Shown here: one piece after another, positions 11,200-18,739 of the stretch
Position numbering within the stretch: position 1 is the stretch's first letter
Layout of the letters: each line of letters opens with the position of its first letter
DNA from: Gallionella sp.
GTDB lineage: Bacteria > Pseudomonadota > Gammaproteobacteria > Burkholderiales > Gallionellaceae
NCBI GenBank assembly: GCA_028687335.1
Contig: JAQUAI010000001.1
Location: 62,001 to 126,000 of the forward strand
Direction of reading: 5' to 3'
DNA length: 64,000 bases
Notes under the pieces: model-generated
What the model was told of the DNA's origin: nothing
Databases searched by the model: none
Seen by the model: only the letters and a program-made list of their open reading frames with translations
Translations under genes and position numbers: made by a program

Positions 11200-14100
11200 T
11201 GCCCTCTGATATTAGTTTCGCCACGTGCGCGTAGCGACTCGTAAAGTTGCGCTGGCCCTAGCAGAATGCCCTTCAACCCGCTACGCACTTTTTCCGAATC
11301 CAGCGCCTGCTTGCTCATTGTCGTATGTGCCGATAGGGCATCCATCACCGCGTTCATAATCTCCATAGCAAGGTCGGGCGAATTGGAGAATTGTTCCTTG
11401 GTGTTGTTGCTGGCTTGCTGCACCAGAATGTCAGACTCCAGCAGCTTGCCTTTCAGCACATGGTTCACATACACCAGCTTGTCTTCGTCACTCAGCTCGC
11501 CTTCGAACAGCGTATTCACCTTCTCGATGATTTCCGCGAGGAGTGCTTTTTCCTTTTCCTGCAACTGGCCGCTACCCGGATCAGTCAGCGGCGGCAGCGG
11601 CTCGCCCACCCCCAACGGCAAGGTTCGCTTGCCTTGATTCTTCAGCTTGTGGTGGGTCAGTACCACTCTGGATAGATCCACGCCTTCACGCTCGCGGCCA
11701 AATTCCAGCAGCGGCAGCAAGCGGCGGAAAAACATCGCGCGTTTCTCGATGGCTGTGTTGCCGTAATCGAATATTTGCGACAGGAATGCATACACGCGCA
11801 TGAAGGTGCCGAGGTCGCGCTTGAACAACTGCAGCGAATTCATTTCGTCCTGCGCATCTTGTGTAGCCTTGGCATCCTTCAACGCCTGCGCGTCCTGCCA
11901 TGCCTTGCGCGCCACGGCATAACGTTTCAGCAAGCGGTCGGCCACTGGCTCCAGCGCTGCATTCAATTCGTATTGCGCTGCATTCGGATTCATCTCCACC
12001 GTCACCACGCGCTCCACTTCGTTGTCGTCGTAATGCCCGGTCGCATCCAGCTTGGCGCGCAGGTCATACACCAGATTCGGATCGGTCACGCCTGCCAGTG
12101 TTGCCGTGGCGTAATAGGTCTTGAATGCTTCCAGCACCTCCTCCGCCACATTCACAAAATCGAGCACGTAGGTCGTATCCTTGCCCGGATAGGAACGATT
12201 CAGGCGCGACAGTGTTTGCACTGCCTGTATGCCCGCTAGCCGTTTATCCACATACATGCCGCACAGCAGCGGCTGGTCGAAACCAGTCTGGAATTTATTC
12301 GCCACCAGCAGGATTTGATATTCGTCGGTATTGAACGCCTCGCGCATGTCGCGTCCACGCAGGTTCGGATTCAGCGTCTTGCTGTTCTCGGTGAAAGGAT
12401 CGGTGCCTGATTCCTTGTCGTTCACTTCACCCGAGAAAGCCACCAGCGTGCCGATCTTGTAGTTCTGCGTCTTGATGTATTGATTGATGGCAAGTTGCCA
12501 GCGCACTGCTTCTTGTCTGCTGCCCACCACCACCATCGCCTTGGCGCGACCTTCCAGCAACGGCGACACATTCTCGCGGAAGTGTTCCACCACCACCTGC
12601 ACCTTCTGGCTGATGTTGTACGGATGCAGCCGCACCCAGCGCATGATGCCCTTCATCGCCGCGCTGCGTTCCACCTCCGTCTCGTCCCATTCCTGTCCAT
12701 CGCTGGCAAGTTTGAAAGCTAAGTCGTATGGCGTGTAGTTCTTCAGCACGTCGAGGATGAAACCTTCCTCGATGGCCTGACGCATGGAATACACATGAAA
12801 CGGTGCGGGGAGATTGTCAGGCCCGGCCGGCAACGCAGGATTTGGGCGACGCCCAAACAGTTCCAGCGTTTTGGATTTCGGCGTGGCGGTGAACGCCACA
12901 TAGGTGATGCCCGCATCGTTGGCGCGCGCCGCCATCTGCGCGGCCAGCAAATCTTCCGTACTCACCTCGCCGCCATCGGCCAGCTCCTGCAACTCCTCAA
13001 CAGAAAGCACCGCCTTCAAATTAGCCGCAGCCGAGCCAGTCTGCGAACTGTGCGCCTCGTCGGCGATCACTGCGAAACGCTTGCCCTCAGTCGCAGCCAG
13101 CTCCTGCACCGCCTTCAGCGCGAACGGGAAAGTCTGGATCGTGCACACCACAATCTTCTTGCCGCCGGAAAGCGCCTCGGCCAGCTCTTTGCTCTTGCTG
13201 GCACTCTCGCCCTTGATCGTCGCCACCACGCCCGAGGTGCGCTCGAAATCGAAAATCGCTTCCTGCAACTGTGCATCCAGCACATTGCGGTCGCTCACTA
13301 CCAGCACCGAATCAAACAGCTTTTTGTGCTGCGCATCGTGCAGGTCGGCAAGGAAGTGAGCCGACCACGCAATGGAATTGGTCTTGCCGGAACCGGCTGA
13401 ATGCTGGATCAGATACTTCTGCCCCGCGCCGTGCGTGGTTGTTGACGCTTCAGCGTCTTTACAACCACGGCCTACCCCTTGCGGGTGCTCGGCCAGCACA
13501 GTCGCCAGCAATTTGCGCGTCGCATCGAGCTGGTGATAACGCGGAAAGATGCTTGAGGTAATCTGCTTCTTGCTGTCACGCTTGGTCACGATGTAGCGGC
13601 CAATGATCTCCAGCCAGCTATCGCGCGCCCACACCTCTTCCCACAGGTAAGCCGTGCGGTGCCCGTTCGGATTCAGCGGATTCCCCGCCGCGCCATCGTC
13701 GCCCTTGTTGAACGGCAGGAAAGTAGTCGCCGCGCCCAGCAGGCGCGTGGTCATCATCGCCGCGCTGTTGCTCACCGCAAAATGCACCAGCGCCCCGCGC
13801 GGAAAATCCAGCAGTGGCTCGGCAGCGGGTTGTCCCTTCGGCCTTGGGTGGCGGTCGAAACGATATTGATCCACCGCGTCTTCCACCGACTGGGTGAAGT
13901 TCGATTTCAGCTCCACTGTTGAGACAGGAAGGCCATTCAGGAACAACACCAAATCAATGGCGTTTTCGTTATGCAGCGAATAACGCACCTGCCGCACCAC
14001 GCGCAAACGATTCGCCGCATACCGCGCCTGCAATTCAGGATTCATCGCCAGCGCGGGCTTGAACTGCGCCAGCGACAACGGCTGGCGTAAGCCCAGCAAT

Positions 14101-14378
14101 TCCACACCGTGGCGCAACACATCCAACGTGCCGCGATCATCCAGTTGCTTGCGGATGCGATCGAGCAAAACGGCTTCCGCCGCTGCGCCATTATTCTTGG
14201 TCAGCGTCTCCCATGCTTGCGGTTGCGTAGCCTGCACCCAGCCCAGCACATCGGCGGGGAATAAGGCGCGGGCGCGGTCGTAGCCGGTGTAATCGTTTTC
14301 GGCATGTAGCCAATCGTGCGCCGCAAGGTGCGCGCAGATGTCGTTTTCGAATTCGATTTCCTTATGCAAGCCTGTCAT
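11196..14378 (-). CDS. hsdR: Type I restriction enzyme R subunit
   Basis: 1060 aa; nuclease-like N-terminus ('LFLNGLPVSTVELKSN'), Walker A 'QHSAGSGKTNSIAW', 'VIADEAHSSQ', helicase motif 'TFQ/QTGFDQPLLCGMYVDKRL' region, C-terminal HsdR region. Confidence 0.95.
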   Translation of the reverse strand: MTGLHKEIEFENDICAHLAAHDWLHAENDYTGYDRARALFPADVLGWVQATQPQAWETLTKNNGAAAEAVLLDRIRKQLDDRGTLDVLRHGVELLGLRQPLSLAQFKPALAMNPELQARYAANRLRVVRQVRYSLHNENAIDLVLFLNGLPVSTVELKSNFTQSVEDAVDQYRFDRHPRPKGQPAAEPLLDFPRGALVHFAVSNSAAMMTTRLLGAATTFLPFNKGDDGAAGNPLNPNGHRTAYLWEEVWARDSWLEIIGRYIVTKRDSKKQITSSIFPRYHQLDATRKLLATVLAEHPQGVGRGCKDAEASTTTHGAGQKYLIQHSAGSGKTNSIAWSAHFLADLHDAQHKKLFDSVLVVSDRNVLDAQLQEAIFDFERTSGVVATIKGESASKSKELAEALSGGKKIVVCTIQTFPFALKAVQELAATEGKRFAVIADEAHSSQTGSAAANLKAVLSVEELQELADGGEVSTEDLLAAQMAARANDAGITYVAFTATPKSKTLELFGRRPNPALPAGPDNLPAPFHVYSMRQAIEEGFILDVLKNYTPYDLAFKLASDGQEWDETEVERSAAMKGIMRWVRLHPYNISQKVQVVVEHFRENVSPLLEGRAKAMVVVGSRQEAVRWQLAINQYIKTQNYKIGTLVAFSGEVNDKESGTDPFTENSKTLNPNLRGRDMREAFNTDEYQILLVANKFQTGFDQPLLCGMYVDKRLAGIQAVQTLSRLNRSYPGKDTTYVLDFVNVAEEVLEAFKTYYATATLAGVTDPNLVYDLRAKLDATGHYDDNEVERVVTVEMNPNAAQYELNAALEPVADRLLKRYAVARKAWQDAQALKDAKATQDAQDEMNSLQLFKRDLGTFMRVYAFLSQIFDYGNTAIEKRAMFFRRLLPLLEFGREREGVDLSRVVLTHHKLKNQGKRTLPLGVGEPLPPLTDPGSGQLQEKEKALLAEIIEKVNTLFEGELSDEDKLVYVNHVLKGKLLESDILVQQASNNTKEQFSNSPDLAMEIMNAVMDALSAHTTMSKQALDSEKVRSGLKGILLGPAQLYESLRARGETNIRGQ
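13434..13469. repeat. 36-bp palindromic element inside the hsdR coding sequence
   Basis: CGTGGTTGT (13434-13442) / ACAACCACG (13461-13469), with inner GACGCT/AGCGTC (13444-13449 / 13452-13457). Confidence 0.8.
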
Positions 14379-14387
14379 AGTTCACTT

Positions 14388-14753
14388 TCAATCAAAGAGA
14401 CGTGCCAACAATCTGGCCAGCCAACCGACGCCCCACAAATCGCGCCTGTCCATGCTGCGTGCAACATAGTAATTGCGCACCGCAAAGAACAACCCAACCA
14501 AACCTAACGTAATGCCGATCCATTGCAACCAGTGCATGCGCTTGCCAAACAACGCCTCCACCATCGGCTTGTACATATTGCCCTGTAGCTCATCCAGCTT
14601 CGATTGCAACCAAAAAGGCAACGCCCAATAAAACAGAATGAACAGCACCAAACCGAGTATCGCAGCACCCCACCAAGGCAGTGCATTGGCGATATCCACC
14701 GTATCGCGCACCACGCCGCCAGCCGCACTACGCCTGCGGTAGCGCCTCGCCAT
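14388..14753 (-). CDS. Small two-TM membrane protein between hsdS and hsdR
   Basis: 121 aa; hydrophobic segments 'WWGAAILGLVLFILFYWALPFWL' and 'WLQWIGITLGLVGLFFAV'; start overlaps the hsdS stop. Confidence 0.75.
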   Translation of the reverse strand: MARRYRRRSAAGGVVRDTVDIANALPWWGAAILGLVLFILFYWALPFWLQSKLDELQGNMYKPMVEALFGKRMHWLQWIGITLGLVGLFFAVRNYYVARSMDRRDLWGVGWLARLLARLFD

Positions 14754-16066
14754 CAGGCTGCCTGCCTCACATCAATCTTGCCCGTAACGGCGGCGGAAAT
14801 CAGCGCGCTGCGACGCTCTTGAAGTAGCGCGATGGCGCGGTTGGCTTCGGCGGTGAGGGTGTCGAATTTGGCGGTTTCGGTGTCGAGGTGGGCGGCGATG
14901 ATTTGCTGTTCTTCAAGTTGAGGAAACACACCGAACACTTTAAGCAAATTCTGAATAGAAAGTCTTGGCAAGCCAGCACCTTTAACAAAACCCTCCACCT
15001 GCTGAATTACAAGAAACGACCGGCATAAGTAATGAAGGAAAGTTGAGTCTAAAACTGCGCTGTCTGGTCGAATAATGATGAGTGAAGAGGCCACAACAAA
15101 TTCACGCTCCTCTTTCACAACTACCGTCCGGCCGATTGTTCCATCTTTGCTAAACAACACATCTCCACGAGTTGGTTGACATCCCGATCGCACAAGATAT
15201 TCATAGCTTGAAGGGGAAGTTTTCAAACAACTTTCGAAATCAATTCCAGAATCACTAACGTCTTTGGTTGAAACAAAATCATAGATTCCATCGTCGGTTT
15301 CTGGTGATATATGCGCTCCATCGGTAATGAGAAGCGTCATCCGCTTAATCGCGCACATCTCCCAATGCTCCGGCAACTCGCCCAGCCATTCGATGCCGGA
15401 GTCTTTCATCCTGGCGTTGGGGTTCAGACCCTTGGTGACGGCGTGCGAAATCACCGCCTGCCGCTTTTCCGCCAGCAGTTCCACCAACTGCTGCTGCTCG
15501 GCAATCAGTGCATCAATCTTCCCCGTCTCGCGGTCGAGAAAATTCAGAATGGCAATCTGCTCTTCCTTAGGCGGTATCCCTACACCAATACTTTTGAGAA
15601 TGTCCCAGTTGATTGCCGCACGGTGTTCGAGGATGCCATTCCCAAATGACTGAGCGAAAGTCTGGAATGCACGATTCTCAAATATCCTGAAGGCGTAACG
15701 CGATTCGATTCTATCCGGCCGAGGACGCAAAACGATATAAACCGGGCTACAAATTCCGTCGAGCGCCGACAAGCCATAAGAGCCGATGCCGTAATTCATG
15801 CTGTTGATAACAAAATCCCCCTTGGACACCAACTTGCATTTGGTTAAGTCTTCTGGCTTTTTGTTTCCAACGTCGCCTTTATCTGCATACGGGATGATTC
15901 CGACATTTGCCATCAATGAGAGATAGTCCTTATTCTTGCCGTCATCATTTTTTGCTGTTTGCTCATCCACAAAAGCGCGACAGGGCAACACATCCCAATG
16001 CCCCGGCACCTCGCCCAGCCACTCTACACCGCTGTCCTTGTATTCCGAATAACGCGGCAAGCTCAT
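14753..16066 (-). CDS. hsdS: Type I restriction enzyme specificity (S) subunit
   Basis: Two TRD halves, each introduced by a conserved repeat: 'YKDSGVEWLGEVPGHWDV' and 'MKDSGIEWLGELPEHWEM'; conserved helices 'PPKEEQIAILNFLDRETGKIDALIAEQQQLVELLAEKRQAVISHAVTKGL'. Confidence 0.95.
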   Translation of the reverse strand: MSLPRYSEYKDSGVEWLGEVPGHWDVLPCRAFVDEQTAKNDDGKNKDYLSLMANVGIIPYADKGDVGNKKPEDLTKCKLVSKGDFVINSMNYGIGSYGLSALDGICSPVYIVLRPRPDRIESRYAFRIFENRAFQTFAQSFGNGILEHRAAINWDILKSIGVGIPPKEEQIAILNFLDRETGKIDALIAEQQQLVELLAEKRQAVISHAVTKGLNPNARMKDSGIEWLGELPEHWEMCAIKRMTLLITDGAHISPETDDGIYDFVSTKDVSDSGIDFESCLKTSPSSYEYLVRSGCQPTRGDVLFSKDGTIGRTVVVKEEREFVVASSLIIIRPDSAVLDSTFLHYLCRSFLVIQQVEGFVKGAGLPRLSIQNLLKVFGVFPQLEEQQIIAAHLDTETAKFDTLTAEANRAIALLQERRSALISAAVTGKIDVRQAA

Positions 16067-17085
16067 TCTTTTTTACCTTCGATGCGTTTGATCTCGCGAT
16101 CAAAGTCGGACTCAAACAATCTGTCCTGCACGATGCGGTATTTCTCGAATTCGCTTTCCGCGAAGTCTTTGGCGATCTGCGCCGTGACTTTGCCGCTGTC
16201 TTGCAGAATTTCGCGTTCGGTGAACTCCAAAAATTTGTCCAAGCGGATTGCCCAGTCTTCCATAGTCATAGGGATTTTGCGCAACGCTCTTTCTTCAGCC
16301 AGTTCCAGATAGGCGTTGACGATGCGCCCCAGCGATTCCAGCTCTTCCTTGTTCAGGTAGTTTTTGGCGACGGCAACATCGGTCCTGAGTATCTTGCCGT
16401 GCGGGGCGTTTTCCCATGCGGTGAGGCCCATGTGCTCTTTGTTGCTGTCGGCCCGATTCACGACCAGCTCGGCAGCGGTGTGTCCGTGTATGGCGAAGTG
16501 CAGTTTGTTTTGCACTTTGGCAAAAAAGTCGCGAGTGGTGGGGGCATCTTTGTTGTAGTCCACGCTGGTGGCGTAGATGTCGGTGATCTTCTGGTAAAAC
16601 TTGCGCTCGCTGAGGCGGATTTCGCGAATTTCTGCCAGCAGCCGCTCGAAGTAGTCCTCGCCGAGAAATGCGCCATTCTCCATGCGTTTTTTGTCCAGCA
16701 CGTAGCCCTTGATGGCGAACTCGCGCAGCACTTGTGTGGCCCACTGGCGGAACTGGGTGGCGCGCACGGAGTTGACGCGATAGCCCACGGAGATGATGGC
16801 ATCGAGGTTGTAGAACTGGGTGTTGTAGTTTTTACCGTCTGCGGCAGTTGTCCGGAATTTCCGGATAACTGCCTCTTCCTGCAACTCTGCGCTGGCAAAC
16901 AGGTTGCCCAAATGTTCGCTGATGGTTCGCACATCCACGGCGAACAATGCGGCCATCAGCTTTTGCGTCAGCCAGACCGACTCATCCTCGTAGCGCGCCT
17001 CAATGCTCTGCTCGCCGCTTTGACCTGTGAAAATCAGGAACTCAGCAGTGCTATTGCGGATTTGAAGTTTCTTTTCTTTACTCAT
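16063..17085 (-). CDS. RhuM family protein
   Basis: 'VWLTQKLMAALFAVDVRTISEHLGNLF', 'YNLDAIISVGYRVNSVRATQFRQWATQVLREFAIKGYVLDKKRM' typical of RhuM family; start placed at MSKEKK (17085); ATGA overlap with hsdS. Confidence 0.88.
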   Translation of the reverse strand: MSKEKKLQIRNSTAEFLIFTGQSGEQSIEARYEDESVWLTQKLMAALFAVDVRTISEHLGNLFASAELQEEAVIRKFRTTAADGKNYNTQFYNLDAIISVGYRVNSVRATQFRQWATQVLREFAIKGYVLDKKRMENGAFLGEDYFERLLAEIREIRLSERKFYQKITDIYATSVDYNKDAPTTRDFFAKVQNKLHFAIHGHTAAELVVNRADSNKEHMGLTAWENAPHGKILRTDVAVAKNYLNKEELESLGRIVNAYLELAEERALRKIPMTMEDWAIRLDKFLEFTEREILQDSGKVTAQIAKDFAESEFEKYRIVQDRLFESDFDREIKRIEGKKE

Positions 17086-17116
17086 AAAAAATATCCGGCT
17101 CAGGGAAAAGCTGCGT

Positions 17117-17239
17117 TCATTGGCAGCCTCCAATCCATACCATTTTGCTGACATCAACAAAATGGTTCTCCACCACACCCCAGCCTGCGGATTTCAGCAT
17201 GGGGGCAATATGTTCGGCGCGGGTTTCGGCTTCATTCAT
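17117..17239 (-). pseudogene. N-terminal remnant of a second type I restriction R subunit (MNEAETRAEHIAPMLKSAGWGVVENHF...)
   Basis: 40-codon minus-strand ORF not in the ORF track. 'NEAETRAEHIxPxLKxAGWGVVE' resembles the N-terminus of one HsdR/DEAD-helicase R-subunit family that differs from the intact hsdR here; similarity is lost after about 24 codons. Confidence 0.7.
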
Positions 17240-17251
17240 AGAAAGTATGTG

Positions 17252-17575
17252 TCAGGCAAAACCAAGGAAAACCGCCAGCGCCCGATTTACCGCCAGCATT
17301 GTCTCGTCATCCAGGCGACCAATCACCGCGCCGATTTTTTCGCGCGCAATGGACTGCGGCTTATCCACCATCACCTGCGAAGGTTTGGACAGCCCGTTTA
17401 ACTCATTCGGATTTACGGCAATGCGAAACAGCGGCGCAACGCGCAACTCACTGGTCACAGGCAAGACGGTAATGGAAGGATGCATATCGAACAGATCGGA
17501 CTGAATAACCAATGCCGGGCGCGGCTTGCCCAGATCGCCCTGCAACGCCACCGTCACAAGGTCGCCGCGCCTCAT
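17252..17575 (-). CDS. MazF/PemK-like toxin
   Basis: 107 aa; 'MRRGDLVTVALQGDLGKPRPALVIQSDLF...TVLPVTSEL...LSKPSQVMVDKPQSIAREKIGAVIGRLD'. Confidence 0.92.
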   Translation of the reverse strand: MRRGDLVTVALQGDLGKPRPALVIQSDLFDMHPSITVLPVTSELRVAPLFRIAVNPNELNGLSKPSQVMVDKPQSIAREKIGAVIGRLDDETMLAVNRALAVFLGFA

Positions 17576-17784
17576 TGCCAGTCCGCGCGGTCGCCTGCCG
17601 CTTCAAGCCAATCAGCGATTTCTCGCTCATGCGCATCGCCTTGCAACGACAGCGACTGGCGGCGGCACTCCTCGGCAAAACCAGCACGCCGGGTATCCGG
17701 CACCCAGATCTGCACCGGGCGCAGACCGGACGCACGCAATGCGGCGCGATGCCGCTGAACCCGATCAGATGTACTTGTTCTCAT
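17572..17784 (-). CDS. MazE-like (DUF3018-type) antitoxin
   Basis: 70 aa; 'RVQRHRAALRASGLRPVQIWVPDTRRAGFAEECRRQSLSL'; overlaps the toxin start by ATGA. Confidence 0.88.
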   Translation of the reverse strand: MRTSTSDRVQRHRAALRASGLRPVQIWVPDTRRAGFAEECRRQSLSLQGDAHEREIADWLEAAGDRADWQ

Positions 17785-17807
17785 GGCTGTTCTCCAACAA
17801 TTGTATT

Positions 17808-17851
17808 GTTACATGTAACGCATGGTAGCCCGCTTTTATGTTACATGCAAC
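17808..17851. promoter_or_regulatory. Putative operator pair upstream of the MazEF-type module
   Basis: Perfect palindrome GTTACATGTAAC (17808-17819) and near-identical GTTACATGCAAC (17840-17851), 32 bp apart, 24-67 bp upstream of the antitoxin start. Confidence 0.6.
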
Positions 17852-17990
17852 ACCTGAAAAAGCCGCCAAACGGGTGACAACTTGTCACGGGTTGCGATGT
17901 GTCGATGGCGCGGACATGCATAGAAAACGGGATTTTCTTATCACGTCGCAGGCGACATGTTCAAAGGTGGCGATTTCTTATCACATCCGA

Positions 17991-18018
17991 ACCATATCGA
18001 TGACAAGCTCGATATGGT
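17991..18018. repeat. 28-bp inverted repeat
   Basis: ACCATATCGA-TGACAAGC-TCGATATGGT, perfect 10-bp arms. Confidence 0.7.
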
Positions 18019-18066
18019 CTGCGCCCATCGTCAAAGTCACATCACCCCACTAAAAGCGGCAGTAGG

Positions 18067-18088
18067 GTGGGCACGTTGTTGTGCCCAC
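18067..18088. repeat. GTGGGCAC...GTGCCCAC palindrome next to the truncated fic
   Basis: Perfect 8-bp arms, 6-nt loop. Confidence 0.65.
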
Positions 18089-18104
18089 GCGGAAACAAAT
18101 GTCG

Positions 18105-18506
18105 CTACTGGTAGTACGCCAGCCGTTCGGCAAATTGTTCTTGCTGCATATTTTCTGCCTGACGCAGGAAGTTTTCCGCTTCCAGTTGGCGAAAGATGCG
18201 CCGGGATTCCCGCTCAAGATAGGCTGCGCGGCAAAATAACGAACCGCCTTTGCTCATATCCACGGTGCGGTACACGCCCGCCCATTCATAGAGCGTTTCA
18301 AAGGTGCGCTGCTGGAGTGATTTGAAAAAGGCTTCGTCGAAGCGGGTGGCGGGTTCGCATTCGGCAATAAAGATTTGGTATGCCTGCTGCAACAGTGCTT
18401 CTTCGATTTTGCGTATTTGCTCCGGCGCGGTTATCCCCAAACGATTTTTGGGGAGGTCAGTGCCGGGCAGGTAGATGTCACTTGCGTGGAACTGATACTT
18501 GGACAC
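18105..18506 (-). pseudogene. Truncated Fic-domain toxin (lacks the catalytic HPFxxGNGR motif)
   Basis: 'SKYQFHASDIYLPGTDLPKNRLGITAPEQIRKIEEALL...SLQQRTFETLYEWAGVYRTVDMSKGGSLFC...QEQFAERLAYYQ*' matches the Fic N-terminal half; TAG falls where the active-site segment should follow; GTG start overlaps the antitoxin ORF. Confidence 0.8.
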
Positions 18507-18636
18507 GGTGCTGTTCCATGAGTGCCTTGACCTGAGCCTTGATTGCCGGGGATTGTGTGGGTTTATAGCCTTCAATCTGCATGGAGGTCCGAACAGCTTT
18601 GCTGATTTGTTTATTCAGGCTGCTGGTAATTTGCAT
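18478..18636 (-). CDS. Class I Fic antitoxin (VbhA/YhfG-like), 52 aa
   Basis: Read from sequence (below the ORF-track cutoff): MQITSSLNKQISKAVRTSMQIEGYKPTQSPAIKAQVKALMEQHRVQVSVPRK; contains the inhibitory motif [S/T]xxxE[G/N] as S-MQI-E-G; overlaps the downstream fic start. Confidence 0.75.
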   Translation of the reverse strand: MQITSSLNKQISKAVRTSMQIEGYKPTQSPAIKAQVKALMEQHRVQVSVPRK

Positions 18637-18739
18637 CTTGGGTGTCTCCAAATAAGTAACCCCCCGGTTTGAGCTTCACGACAGCGAACTGATGGATAGG
18701 CTTGGGGGGTGTTGTTGGCAGGATTATGCATGGCAACGC

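Noticed and set aside
16458-16934. ORFs overlapping rhuM (16458..16934 -, 16295..16744 -) and the long plus-strand ORF 15907..17151
   Set aside because: Frame-shadow ORFs of rhuM/hsdS with no recognisable family features
17957-18325. Plus-strand ORFs between the MazEF-type genes and the fic remnant (17838..18053, 17957..18325)
   Set aside because: No recognisable domain and partly antisense to the fic remnant; treated as non-coding or debris
18659-18720. ACCCCCC...GGGGGGT pairing between hsdM and the Fic antitoxin
   Set aside because: Long loop (48 nt) and simple G/C runs; not convincing as a structured RNA or terminator
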